The notes below the pieces were generated by a model, which did not search any database, had not been told where the DNA came from, and was given only the letters and a program-made list of their open reading frames with translations. From Methanolinea sp. UBA473 (GTDB taxonomy: Archaea; Halobacteriota; Methanomicrobia; Methanomicrobiales; Methanospirillaceae): a stretch of DNA of 24,620 nt. The stretch lies in contig DAEV01000125.1 of the NCBI GenBank assembly GCA_002509495.1, positions 333-24,952 on the forward strand, written 5' to 3'. Shown here one piece after another: positions 5,502 through 12,658 of this stretch. Every line of letters begins with the position of its first letter. Position 1 is the first letter of the stretch. Made by a program: the position numbers and the translations under genes.

Positions 5502-7484
5502 TCAGACCATCCTGTAGGGACCCGCGTCCCCATATCCGGAATAGGGAAGATCGATCTCCTTCCACCGTTCGCCGAGGTCATCCAGGCTCGTTGCAATGAT
5601 CTGCCGGTAAGAGATGGTATACAGGACATCGTCGATGTAGAGGGACCTGCGGACGGAGTCCTGGTAATCCCAGTAGGAACCGGGATACGAATCGCCGGAT
5701 GTGTGATCCACCTTCCCGCGAAGAACGAACCCGCTCTCCGGGTGGATTCCGAATACGTACGCCCCCTGCCATATCTCCTGGGTATAGGACTCGTAGGCGG
5801 TCTTAAGGATAGGGACCTTCACTACCTCCCGGACAGGGATCACGAGGAGGTTTTTCTCCCGGGAAAAGAGAAATGCCCTGTGGTCCCGAAGCGCTTCGGA
5901 GTCGGTTCCCGCCTCCCCGATCTCCACTTTATCGAGAAGGACCGGATTATTCACGTCCGAGACATCGAAGAGGGCGAGTTTCAGTCCCGAGACCGAAACT
6001 CCTCCCCACTGGTTCGCTTCCGTCTCTTTCCCAAGTCCGATGATATGGGTCTCGTCATAGGGATGGAGGTAATCCGAATATCCGGGGATTTTTAGTTTTC
6101 CAAGGATGGCAGGCCTTTTCGGATCGGAGAGGTCGATGACAAAGAATGGGTCGACCCGCTTGAAGGTCACCAGGTACAGCCGATCGCTCATGAACCTGGC
6201 CGCATAGATCTGCTCCTCGGGGGCTATGTACTCCAGGCGCCCGGTGAGCTCCATATCCTTGTCCAGCGTGTACACGCTGTTGTACTGGTACGAACGGCTC
6301 TGGTCGTATCCCTGGACGGTCGTTGCGACCCGGAGGTGGTCCCTGTATTCGTCGAGGGAGAACTGGTTCAGGAGATAACCGGGAACATCCCCGGTGGCCT
6401 CGTAGGCAACCTTGCCTGCATCGAGGGAGAACCGGTGGATGAGGGTTCCCGGCAGCACCTGGCCGGAGGAGACGTCCTCCAGAGGGGAAACCGCCTTTAA
6501 TTCTCTCCAGCGGGTGACGGGCATGTTCTTCTGGTAGGCCAGGTAGAGGTTGTCCGGCGAGACGTACACCGTAGTGGTATATCCCGCAAGGAAGCTCTCA
6601 CCCCGGGGCGGGGTATCATGTGCGATTGAGACCGACGAGATCGTATAATACTGGAAGGACGAGATCGGAATGTCCGGGTAATAGATATCAGGTGTCACGA
6701 TGGATCCGCCCTCTTCCCGGATCATGGGGACAAGGGGTTCCTTTCCATACCACCTGGCCGGTTCGCTGGTGATAAGATAGGCATACTCTCCAATCAGGCG
6801 CGAGTTCACATAGTTCCCCGAGATCTCGATGTCGCGGATCTGCCCGGGGTGAGACCGGTCCGAACTATCGAAAATAATGGCATGCGTGACCGTCCGCCAT
6901 ACCGGAACCGGGGCAGCGCTCGATGCCGGTTTTACCAGCTGCTCGTCGTTCCCGGAGGTTATCACCATCACCCGGTCCCCCTGGAGATAAAGGTCAACGG
7001 GCTGCCCATCGATCGAGGTTCTCGAAAGGATGCGGGCGTCCCCGGGTGGATATGCATCGACGATCACGAGATCCCCGTCCGTAATGAGGTAAAGGTAGTT
7101 CCCATCGTTCTTGATGAAATCCGCCTCGTCGACTCCCTGCACCTGGATGTTGGTGGTCGAGTATTCGTGTGTTCCACCATTGGCTACCGGTGCGGCTGCG
7201 GGTATGGCGGTGGATTTCTCCATCCCTGCGGTCATCCCCGCATCTCCCGTTCCGGAATTCCTTTGAGGTTCGTACAGGACCGCCTGGCCGGAACCAACAG
7301 TATAGGATTCCTCGTTCTCCGAGAGATACGCGGATAACTCGGTCACGCTCTGGAATTTTTTCATTCCCCCGGTTCCTGTATCAGACATTTGTGCCTGCTG
7401 GAGGCCGAGACCTACGATGATCGCGACTGCGACAATTCCACAGAGTAAAAGGAGGCCGAGTCCATATCCTGATCGAATATTCAC
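5502..7484 (-). CDS. Membrane-anchored extracytoplasmic beta-propeller protein (Beta_propel, COG4880)
   Basis: This protein of about 660 residues starts with a hydrophobic N-terminal anchor (LGLLLLCGIVAVAIIVGLGL), then a Gly/Ser/Thr-rich linker, then the block EYSTTNIQVQGVDEADFIK. That block is the recognition motif of the secreted C-terminal beta-propeller family (Beta_propel, distantly related to WD-40). Repeats of the type YLYLITDGDLVIVDAYPP and RLYLVTFKRVDPFFVIDLSD (blade strands ending in VIDLSDP or ALFDVSDVNNP) continue to the C-terminus, as expected for a multi-blade propeller outside the membrane. No catalytic motif is visible, and the role (cell-surface binding or scaffold) is unknown. 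Two GTG starts are possible: GTG at 7484 has AGGTGA five bases upstream and is preferred, while GTG at 7493 adds three residues. The gene is transcribed alone and ends at a clear terminator. Confidence 0.85.
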   Translation of the reverse strand: MNIRSGYGLGLLLLCGIVAVAIIVGLGLQQAQMSDTGTGGMKKFQSVTELSAYLSENEESYTVGSGQAVLYEPQRNSGTGDAGMTAGMEKSTAIPAAAPVANGGTHEYSTTNIQVQGVDEADFIKNDGNYLYLITDGDLVIVDAYPPGDARILSRTSIDGQPVDLYLQGDRVMVITSGNDEQLVKPASSAAPVPVWRTVTHAIIFDSSDRSHPGQIRDIEISGNYVNSRLIGEYAYLITSEPARWYGKEPLVPMIREEGGSIVTPDIYYPDIPISSFQYYTISSVSIAHDTPPRGESFLAGYTTTVYVSPDNLYLAYQKNMPVTRWRELKAVSPLEDVSSGQVLPGTLIHRFSLDAGKVAYEATGDVPGYLLNQFSLDEYRDHLRVATTVQGYDQSRSYQYNSVYTLDKDMELTGRLEYIAPEEQIYAARFMSDRLYLVTFKRVDPFFVIDLSDPKRPAILGKLKIPGYSDYLHPYDETHIIGLGKETEANQWGGVSVSGLKLALFDVSDVNNPVLLDKVEIGEAGTDSEALRDHRAFLFSREKNLLVIPVREVVKVPILKTAYESYTQEIWQGAYVFGIHPESGFVLRGKVDHTSGDSYPGSYWDYQDSVRRSLYIDDVLYTISYRQIIATSLDDLGERWKEIDLPYSGYGDAGPYRMV

Positions 7485-7570
7485 GCCCGTCACCTGTTTC
7501 CTGGGAAAGGCTATGTGCCGTTTGGGTAAGTAGTTTCCCTTAACTTCAAAGATTTTCGCACTTATTCCAT

Positions 7571-7582
7571 AATTCCGGAATT
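7571..7582. repeat. Perfect 12-bp palindrome in a divergent promoter region
   Basis: AATTCCGGAATT is a perfect palindrome in the roughly 200-base gap between the divergent beta-propeller and methyltransferase genes. It lies about 90 bases from the former start and about 107 from the latter. It is a candidate protein-binding site for either promoter; no regulator is identified. Confidence 0.35.
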
Positions 7583-7688
7583 GGATGATAATTCATGGAA
7601 ATCCAGGAATTGCCGGTGGAACGGTCAACCCGAGGTTATTTCTCGTTACTGAACAAATATGGGACCCAATACTTCGGGACTCCTATCC

Positions 7689-8549
7689 ATGTCATCTGAT
7701 GATCCCTGCCTCGACCATGTCGATTGGAACAGCGTATGGAAAGAACGGAAAGCGAGGAACCTTTCGACAAGGAATTACCTTACCGGCGACGAGTTCTGGA
7801 ACGATCCGCGGAATGTTCAGCTCCGGTACGGGAATACATCCCTCCACGCGGAACGGGTGAAACGGCAACTCTCGGCCCTCGTGGTACCGGAAGGGGGGAA
7901 AGTCCTTGATATCGGATCGGGACCTGGAACGCTTGCCGTCCCCCTTGCAAAGGCAGGCTGCGATGTCTGTGCGGTCGAACCATCCACTCCCATGGTCCGG
8001 GCCCTCGAGGAGTACCGGAAGAAAGAGAACGCCCGGGAGATCCGGGTAATCCAGAAGAGATGGGAGGACGTGGACCCCGAAGAACTCGACGGACCCTTCG
8101 ACCTCGTGGTCGCTTCCTACTCCTTAACAATGCTCGATATGGGAGAATCTGCGGAGAAGATGGACCGGGTCTCGAACGGTGGCGTGTACCTCTTCTGGTT
8201 CCTGACCCCTCCTCTGTGGGCCCGGATGATGGAAGATCTCTGGCAGCCGGTCCATGGTTCCCCTTATTTCCATGAACCCATGGCAGACTGCCTCTTCCAG
8301 CTGCTCCTGCAAAAGGGCATCTACCCGAACATCTCGCTCGAGAAGGTCTGTTCTCCGCACCCCTACCAGACACTCGGGGAGGCGGTCGACGACTTCCGTC
8401 GCCAGATGAACGCGTATGAACCCCGGCAGGAGAGCCTCATCCGCAACTATCTCCGGACCCACCTGACCATGTCGCGGGCCGGCCTCTGTTTACGGGGAGA
8501 CTCCTGGAATGCCATGATCTGGTGGAAAAAACCAGGCCCGGGACGATGA
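7689..8549 (+). CDS. Class I SAM-dependent methyltransferase
   Basis: This protein of about 286 residues has a Rossmann-type methyltransferase core. Motif I is GGKVLDIGSGPGTLAVPLA, the acidic residue of motif II sits in DVCAVEPSTPMV, and motif IV is PFDLVVASYSLTMLDM. An N-terminal helical part (DHVDWNSVWKERKARNL) precedes the core, and a C-terminal region ends in DSWNAMIWWKKP. The methyl acceptor cannot be told from the sequence. ATG at 7689 is chosen because an A/T-rich box (ACAAATAT, 7653-7660) lies about 30 bases before it and no ribosome-binding site precedes either candidate; ATG at 7659 would add ten residues. It is divergent from the beta-propeller gene and appears to be a single-gene unit. 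Confidence 0.82.
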   Translation: MSSDDPCLDHVDWNSVWKERKARNLSTRNYLTGDEFWNDPRNVQLRYGNTSLHAERVKRQLSALVVPEGGKVLDIGSGPGTLAVPLAKAGCDVCAVEPSTPMVRALEEYRKKENAREIRVIQKRWEDVDPEELDGPFDLVVASYSLTMLDMGESAEKMDRVSNGGVYLFWFLTPPLWARMMEDLWQPVHGSPYFHEPMADCLFQLLLQKGIYPNISLEKVCSPHPYQTLGEAVDDFRRQMNAYEPRQESLIRNYLRTHLTMSRAGLCLRGDSWNAMIWWKKPGPGR

Positions 8550-8639
8550 CACGGGCTTGGTGTTCCCTCCCGGACCGGTATGGACCGCTGACAATTTCTA
8601 CCGGATAGCAATCCGACACGGCAGATCGGAAGGGAGAGG

Positions 8640-8885
8640 TCACGGAGGTTGTTCCTTGCCGGTCGTATATTTTTTATACATCTCCTCCCCCAGGCATTCC
8701 CGGGCGCGGCTGCACCACCTGGCACATGACTGGACGTCGTTGTACACAACGAAGCCGCAATTGCTGCATTTTACCGAAAGATCGTTGGAAAAGACCTCCA
8801 GTTCTTCTCCGCACTGAGGACATTTCCTTATCTCCAGAGTGGGAGTTCGGAGGAGGGATCCCCCCGGGCACCGATCCAGCATCAT
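8640..8885 (-). CDS. Small Cys-rich zinc-ribbon protein
   Basis: This is an 81-residue protein. Residues 22-25 (CPQC) and 40-43 (CSNC) form a classical two-knuckle zinc ribbon around the segment GEELEVFSNDLSVK. A second Cys group follows, C54-x3-C58-x5-C64 in SCARWCSRARECLG. The same arrangement (CPxCG-x-x-x-E-x-x-S-x-x-x-x-C-x-x-C, then SC-x-x-WC-x-x-A-x-x-C) is, to my knowledge, frequent in small methanogen proteins and at the ends of some HD-domain proteins. Eight Cys in all, counting C6, could hold one zinc and possibly a second metal. Function unknown. It starts at ATG 8885, or the adjacent ATG at 8882; I see no good ribosome-binding site. It follows the cupin gene after 111 bases and may be co-transcribed with it. 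Confidence 0.75.
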   Translation of the reverse strand: MMLDRCPGGSLLRTPTLEIRKCPQCGEELEVFSNDLSVKCSNCGFVVYNDVQSCARWCSRARECLGEEMYKKYTTGKEQPP

Positions 8886-8996
8886 GGACCCGCGAAACGC
8901 CCGGATCCAGGGACCGGGACCGCCAGGAAGGGTTTTTCCTGAGCAGAGCCGGTTCGAATTTCCCTGGATTCCCGTCGGCAGCCGTCCATCATCCCG

Positions 8997-9332
8997 TCAT
9001 TCCCGGATCATGGTGAGCATCATTTTAAAACGTGTCAGAGCCAGGACGGCATGGGGGACATTGGCGGGAAAGATGATCGTTTCTCCCTCCCGAAGGCGCG
9101 AGGGGACACCCCCCACCCGTACCTCACATTCACCGTCGATGACGGTCACCACGGCATCATAGGGGGCCGTGTGTTCGGAGAGCCCTTCATCCTTGTCGAA
9201 CGCAAAGATCGTGATGCTTCCTGCCGGCTTGTTCACGACCATCCGGCTCGCGATCGTTCCTTCCTGGTAGGCCAGCAGATCTTTTATCTGGATGACTTTT
9301 CCCTTCAGTTCGTCCCTTCCGGTATCGGTCAT
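8997..9332 (-). CDS. Small cupin-domain protein
   Basis: This 111-residue protein is a single conserved beta-barrel of the cupin_2 type. Motif 1 is present as SEHTAPYDAVVTVIDGECEV, with the metal-type His of the H-x-H region reduced to one (E-H-T-A-P). Motif 2 is EGETIIFPANVPHAVLA, with its His in P-H-A. The protein therefore keeps at least two of the usual metal ligands but not the classic first H-x-H pair, and whether it binds metal is uncertain. Proteins of this size and sequence type are common in methanogens and lack an assigned reaction. The start ATG at 9332 has GATGAGGAA immediately upstream, a short-spaced ribosome-binding site, and AGAAAAAGAG about 40 bases upstream may be the TATA box. 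Confidence 0.83.
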   Translation of the reverse strand: MTDTGRDELKGKVIQIKDLLAYQEGTIASRMVVNKPAGSITIFAFDKDEGLSEHTAPYDAVVTVIDGECEVRVGGVPSRLREGETIIFPANVPHAVLALTRFKMMLTMIRE

Positions 9333-9634
9333 TTCCTCATCAGTTTGTAGTTATGGGATCCTGGTTCATCTCTTTTTCTCTCGGATCCAACAGGGGATTG
9401 GAAGGCGCGGGGCTCGGAACACCCTCTCATGCCGGCAACCTGCCTGACATACGCGGCGGGCTTATCCCCTTCGCCATGATTTTTCCCCTGACGGGTGCTC
9501 CGCATTGACCGGGAAATATCCTCCCGATTCCCGGCAGGAGTAACCGAACACAGAGTATGGAGAAGAAATCTGGGGGGCTCCCGACCGCCCGGAAAGAGAC
9601 AATACCCTGGACGCGACCGGACTTCCGGAAGGAC
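9333..9634. other. Gene-free gap of about 300 bases
   Basis: No convincing coding frame is present: the open frames crossing it have no recognisable motifs and run antisense into the next gene. It holds the upstream region of the cupin gene and a 7-bp inverted repeat, CCGGGAA (9509-9515) with TTCCCGG (9528-9534). The repeat may lie in the 3' end of the message from the gene at 9635-10189; no T-run follows it. Confidence 0.5.
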
Positions 9635-10189
9635 CTATGGATTCAGGATATTGATCGCGAGGTGGATCATTCCCGTGGACGCGAAGATCACCACCAAGGT
9701 AGCAATGATCCAGCCCGCTAGTATGAGGGCGATTGCCCGGGGACTCCTCCACTGGAGGATCCAGGAGATGATCGCACACCCGTAGAGGCCGATGCCGGGG
9801 ATCCAGATGATCGGGACCAGGACGAGCTCGCCGTATTGATCGAAGGTGGAATTGTTCCTGGCAATGCGATCCATCCTGTCGATCCAGCCCCTCACCCGTT
9901 CGGAGGAGATGGCAAACGTATCGCAGATGTCAAAGATCGCGAGGATCACTGCCAGGGCAACGGATGTCATCAGGACGACGATGGGGAGGGGTTCGATCCC
10001 GAATCCTATACCCACGATGGCTGCTGCTGCCTGCAGGATAAGGATCGAGGAGATGAACTCGAGGACCGTTTGGAGGGGGATTCCCAGGAAATACCCGATG
10101 AGAACAGGGAGGAGGATCCCGACCCCCAGCAGGATCGCGATTGCTTTGGATGCCTGCAGTGCGATCCCGCGGATCTTCTCGATCTTCAA
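9635..10189 (-). CDS. Polytopic membrane protein, possibly small multidrug-export-like
   Basis: This 184-residue protein has about five hydrophobic helices (for example AIAILLGVGILLPVLIGYFL, ILILQAAAAIVGIGFGI and IALILAGWIIATLVVIFAST). A cytoplasmic-looking charged stretch, SSERVRGWIDRMDRIARNNS, precedes the most conserved-looking block, YGELVLVPIIWIPGIGLYG. That last block, Pro-Gly-x-Gly followed by hydrophobic helices, recalls the putative small multidrug export family (COG2426), but the match is by eye and weak. It begins with TTG at 10189, and the start is uncertain because there is no clear ribosome-binding site. It lies 42 bases after the winged-helix gene on the same strand, suggesting co-transcription. 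Confidence 0.6.
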   Translation of the reverse strand: MKIEKIRGIALQASKAIAILLGVGILLPVLIGYFLGIPLQTVLEFISSILILQAAAAIVGIGFGIEPLPIVVLMTSVALAVILAIFDICDTFAISSERVRGWIDRMDRIARNNSTFDQYGELVLVPIIWIPGIGLYGCAIISWILQWRSPRAIALILAGWIIATLVVIFASTGMIHLAINILNP

Positions 10190-10231
10190 AGGCTACACGC
10201 CCCGGGCATTACAATGATCATTCCGGAAAGG

Positions 10232-10507
10232 TTATTCCTGCCACCCCTCACCCGAACGCTCCTTTAAACCAAGGAACGCGGATCTCCCCCGCGAGGTCAG
10301 CCTGACATCCTCGATCTTCCCCGCCTTCCGCCAGGCACCGAGGAGTTCGATCCTCTCGAGGTTCCGAAGCTCTTCTTCCACCCGGGATTCGGAAAATCCT
10401 GTCCTCTCCGAGAGCTGGGCCCGGGTGGCATGCCCATTGAACTCTCCTCCAAGAATCCAGATCAACCATTCCTCGGGAGTTTTAAGAAACGCGGGCATGA
10501 GAACCAT
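10232..10507 (-). CDS. Winged-helix DNA-binding protein
   Basis: This 91-residue protein is almost entirely a winged helix-turn-helix domain. The helices are TPEEWLIWILGG, ATRAQLSERTGFSESRVEEE (second and recognition helices) and LRNLERIELLG, followed by a wing KAGKIEDVRLTSRGRSAFL. The T-S-R-G-R-x-A-F-L end is typical of archaeal PadR/MarR-like regulators. It is likely a small transcription regulator of a nearby membrane-protein gene. ATG at 10507 is chosen because AATAAATAT (10531-10539) is about 28 bases upstream, giving a leaderless message; ATG at 10498 is close by and also possible. The divergent gene at 10607 has an elaborate inverted repeat in its promoter region, a plausible target. 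Confidence 0.75.
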   Translation of the reverse strand: MVLMPAFLKTPEEWLIWILGGEFNGHATRAQLSERTGFSESRVEEELRNLERIELLGAWRKAGKIEDVRLTSRGRSAFLGLKERSGEGWQE

Positions 10508-10530
10508 ACAGCAGACACTAGGATGCAAGG

Positions 10531-10539
10531 ATATTTATT
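10531..10539. promoter_or_regulatory. A/T box usable as TATA in both directions
   Basis: ATATTTATT on plus reads AATAAATAT on minus. It is 28 bases before the winged-helix ATG on the minus strand. On the plus strand it would start transcription near 10560, giving a leader of about 45 bases for the gene at 10607 that contains the inverted repeats. Confidence 0.45.
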
Positions 10540-10570
10540 CTTCTCCGCTTGCGGTGCGGTCTCTGCCGCT

Positions 10571-10600
10571 CCGGGAATTCCGGGAGTTTAATACTCCCGG
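10571..10600. repeat. Overlapping inverted repeats before a membrane-protein gene
   Basis: A perfect 8-bp inverted repeat, CCGGGAGT (10580-10587) and ACTCCCGG (10593-10600), surrounds TTAAT and ends six bases before the ATG at 10607. An overlapping near-palindrome, CCGGGAATTCCGGG (10571-10584), shares its left arm. The two structures exclude each other in RNA. As DNA, they could be an operator for the divergent winged-helix protein. Confidence 0.55.
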
Positions 10601-10606
10601 CAGATA

Positions 10607-11206
10607 ATGGATGTACAGAGTGATTCAATCGTGGACCTCGATCTCCCCATGCGAAAACTCCTCGTCGTCGCCGGGTTCGGAATTCCCGCTGTCCTGATCG
10701 GACTCCTTAACCTGGTGTTTCCCACGGGCGGCGCAGCCATCCTGGAACCGAGAGACATTCTCGTGACTCTCGGGGCCGTTCTCGGAGGTCCCCTGGTGGG
10801 TGCCGCGATCGGATTTGTCGCCGGGATCCCTGCCGCTCCGTCCCTCATCGAATTCACCACGTTCATCGCAGGCGGGATCCTCGTGGGAATCGCGGCAGAA
10901 TACTGTCTTTTGAAGAAAGTGTGGATGCCTTATGCAGCGCTCGGGATGGGAATCGCGTATCTCCTGACTGCCTTCCTCATGGTGTTCTTCCTTTCCCGGG
11001 AGGAGGATCTTCCTTCCCTCGCGTTCCGGTCGCTCTTTCTCCTCACGATCAATATCGGGATCCTCGCAGCCCTGTCATTCAAGGCCCCCGGTGTCTTCTC
11101 CTGGGCCAGGAAACCCGGACTCGTCTCTCCACCCTCAATAATCACGGAATGCGAAACGGATCATGAGGAGACAAATGCCCCGGAACAGGGAACCCTGGCA
11201 GAATAG
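10607..11206 (+). CDS. Polytopic membrane protein with LytS/ECF-S-like 5TM region
   Basis: This 199-residue protein has about five membrane helices within residues 17-165, for example LLVVAGFGIPAVLIGLLNLV, FTTFIAGGILVGIAAEYCLL and ALGMGIAYLLTAFLMVFFLS. A soluble, acidic C-terminal tail of about 30 residues follows. The block RDILVTLGAVLGGPLVGAAI, with GGP followed by G-x-x-x-G, resembles the 5TM receptor domain of LytS-type sensors and the S subunits of ECF vitamin transporters. The match is by eye, and no transporter ATPase genes lie nearby. No enzymatic domain is attached, so it is not a sensor kinase by itself. Divergent transcription from the winged-helix gene and the hairpins at 10571-10600 suggest regulated expression. 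ATG at 10607 lacks a clear ribosome-binding site; ATG at 10649 is an alternative. Confidence 0.65.
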   Translation: MDVQSDSIVDLDLPMRKLLVVAGFGIPAVLIGLLNLVFPTGGAAILEPRDILVTLGAVLGGPLVGAAIGFVAGIPAAPSLIEFTTFIAGGILVGIAAEYCLLKKVWMPYAALGMGIAYLLTAFLMVFFLSREEDLPSLAFRSLFLLTINIGILAALSFKAPGVFSWARKPGLVSPPSIITECETDHEETNAPEQGTLAE

Positions 11207-11380
11207 AACAGGTGCTCTCGAATCGATCGGGAAGCAATCCAACATGAAAAGCCTAAGGTCACCCACATCGAGCCGCGAGGTACCCGGTGCGGCTATTGGG
11301 GAGTTGATGCGGGGTGACCAGGGCCATTCAAGGTGTGGATGGCTGCAGACCGTCCACATGGAGGGTGCCGGACACAAATA

Positions 11381-11409
11381 GGATTCTCATGAATTACGAA
11401 TGAGAACCC
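11381..11409. repeat. 10-bp imperfect inverted repeat
   Basis: GGATTCTCAT (11381-11390) and ATGAGAACCC (11400-11409) match in nine of ten positions around a 9-base spacer. It lies about 32 bases before a strong TATA box. No T-run follows, so an operator is more likely than a terminator. Confidence 0.5.
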
Positions 11410-11441
11410 GTCCAGCAAGTGATTTTATTGTTCCCCATGGG

Positions 11442-11450
11442 TATAAATAT
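11442..11450 (+). promoter_or_regulatory. Strong TATA box
   Basis: TATAAATAT is the best archaeal TATA match in the window. It predicts a transcript start near 11470. Confidence 0.55.
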
Positions 11451-11485
11451 TTGCAACTCGCGCCTTCAAATTGTCGAAGAAGAAA

Positions 11486-11512
11486 CGGCACTATATCCGA
11501 TGCCGGTTTTTT
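11486..11512 (+). terminator. Terminator-like hairpin within a leader
   Basis: CGGCA (11486-11490) pairs with TGCCG (11501-11505) around a 10-base loop, and T6 (11507-11512) follows. Its place between a strong TATA box and a gene suggests attenuation or the end of a short RNA. Confidence 0.4.
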
Positions 11513-11598
11513 ATCTGCCCTATCCTGGAAGGGGATTTCAAATCACAAAATGAAACATGAGAATTATTCTAAATAATAGTTCCACGCTTGTCCTCTCC

Positions 11599-12114
11599 AT
11601 GGTGCCAAAACTCGAACTTTCCTTACTCATTATTGCCATGACCCTGGCTTTTTCTGCCGGTTGCACCGGTACTCCGGGCCCCGGCCCAGCAGGAACACCT
11701 ACCGCGGTCCCGACCACTGCGATCGCGACTCCGCCCCCCACCACAACTCCGGAATCCAGTCCTTCGGCAACTCCTGCAGGAACCGCATCCCCGACCATCA
11801 CAACAGCCACCCCGACTCCCCCGCCGGAGGTCAGCCTTACGGTGACCGCACGGGGGTTTGCATTCGATACATCCACGATCACTGTTCCCGCGGGGAGCCG
11901 GGTGACGATCACGTTTGAAAACAAGGACCAGGGGGCTTCCCACAACATTGCGTTCTACACGAGCAACACCCTCCAGAACATAATCTACATCGGAAAGATC
12001 ATCAATGGCCCTGCCACGACGACCTATACCTTCACGGCCCCGGCTACTGCCGGAACGTATTATTTCCGCTGCGACCTGCATCCTGTGATGAACGGGCAGT
12101 TTATCGTGGTGTGA
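11599..12114 (+). CDS. Cupredoxin-domain lipoprotein (type 1 copper site)
   Basis: Counting from ATG 11599, the protein has 171 residues. Residues 1-22 form a lipoprotein-type signal ending in LAFSAGC, so Cys22 would be the anchored residue. Residues 23-78 are a Thr/Pro/Ala-rich linker typical of archaeal surface proteins. Residues 79-171 are a cupredoxin domain: the blocks FDTSTITVPAGSRVTITFEN and GTYYFRCDLHPVMNG are diagnostic. All four type 1 copper ligands are visible: H115 (in ASHN), C158, H161 and M164. It should be a small extracytoplasmic electron carrier or copper-binding protein, anchored outside the cell membrane. ATG at 11557 would add 14 residues before the hydrophobic core. TTCTAAATAAT at about 11564-11574 may be a second TATA box that makes the 11599 start leaderless. 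Confidence 0.85.
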   Translation: MVPKLELSLLIIAMTLAFSAGCTGTPGPGPAGTPTAVPTTAIATPPPTTTPESSPSATPAGTASPTITTATPTPPPEVSLTVTARGFAFDTSTITVPAGSRVTITFENKDQGASHNIAFYTSNTLQNIIYIGKIINGPATTTYTFTAPATAGTYYFRCDLHPVMNGQFIVV

Positions 12115-12126
12115 GATCCCTCCTCA

Positions 12127-12132
12127 TTTTTT
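12127..12132 (+). terminator. Oligo-T terminator after the cupredoxin gene
   Basis: T6 lies 13 bases after the stop codon, with no clear hairpin. Oligo-T alone is sufficient for many archaeal terminators. Confidence 0.35.
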
Positions 12133-12386
12133 CCCGGTATTCCTCTTCCCGCGAGGGTGAGCAAAAGAACGGATACGGATCCCCTTGCGGATCGCATTCC
12201 TTTTGCAAATTCGATAGGGATATGAGGTGACCCCGGGCAGGGACCCTGTGTATGGGCCTGCACGATATATCCGGATAGTAAACCGGACCGGATGAGACCC
12301 GCCCTCTTGTGATCCTTCATTACCCATCAGGAATCACATGCAATGGAGGGAGGATGGATCTCTCCTGCGAAGATGAGGGCAGACCG

Positions 12387-12557
12387 ATGAAAAAAACCTG
12401 TGATGTATGCGGAAAAGAGGCGATCGGGATCCAGGTCCTCGGATGCTGTGCATCGACCGTATGCAGCGAACATGCCGAAAAAATGCTGAAGGATTTGAAC
12501 CCCGGCGAAAAGAAACCCTGGGGCGCCTGTTATTTTGAACGGTACGAAGAATCGTAA
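12387..12557 (+). CDS. Small Cys-rich, probably zinc-binding protein
   Basis: This 56-residue protein has a CDVCG knuckle (C5, C8), a CC pair (C20, C21), then C26 with H29 in VCSEHAEKML, and a last C48 in WGACYFERY. The pattern C-x2-C-x11-C-C-x4-C-x2-H fits a small metal-binding fold, with one or two zinc ions or a similar metal. I do not know an assigned function; proteins of this look occur in methanogen genomes. ATG at 12387 is preferred because the conserved-looking part begins there and GAGGG lies eight bases upstream. The open frame reaches back to 12309, and ATG at 12354 follows directly after a purine-rich GGAGGGAGG, so a longer form is possible. It converges on the gene at 12659 across a shared terminator. 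Confidence 0.65.
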   Translation: MKKTCDVCGKEAIGIQVLGCCASTVCSEHAEKMLKDLNPGEKKPWGACYFERYEES

Positions 12558-12638
12558 AGGATACAGGTATCTCCAGTACGGGGAAGGCGGAAATCCCATA
12601 ATAACGCTGGATCTACCCTGAAGAAATGGTGATCCCTG

Positions 12639-12653
12639 TTTTTTAAAAAAAAA
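12639..12653. terminator. Bidirectional oligo-T/oligo-A terminator
   Basis: T6 (12639-12644) is followed directly by A9 (12645-12653). It sits between the ends of two convergent genes and can terminate transcription from both. Confidence 0.6.
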
Positions 12654-12658
12654 CTGCC

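Larger units (their letters stand above)
11207..11598. other. Gene-free region upstream of the cupredoxin gene
   Basis: There is no convincing coding frame. The stretch holds an inverted repeat at 11381-11409, a strong TATA box at 11442-11450 and a hairpin with T6 at 11486-11512, described in separate entries. Transcription from that TATA box would begin near 11470, more than 80 bases before either candidate ATG (11557 or 11599). Confidence 0.55.

Noticed and set aside
5253..6095. A 280-codon plus-strand open frame
   Set aside because: It overlaps the ends of the GNAT and beta-propeller genes on the other strand, crosses a clear terminator and has no recognisable domain.
7780..8373. A 197-codon minus-strand open frame
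   Set aside because: It is Arg/Gly/Pro-rich antisense of the methyltransferase gene, whose motifs are unmistakable.
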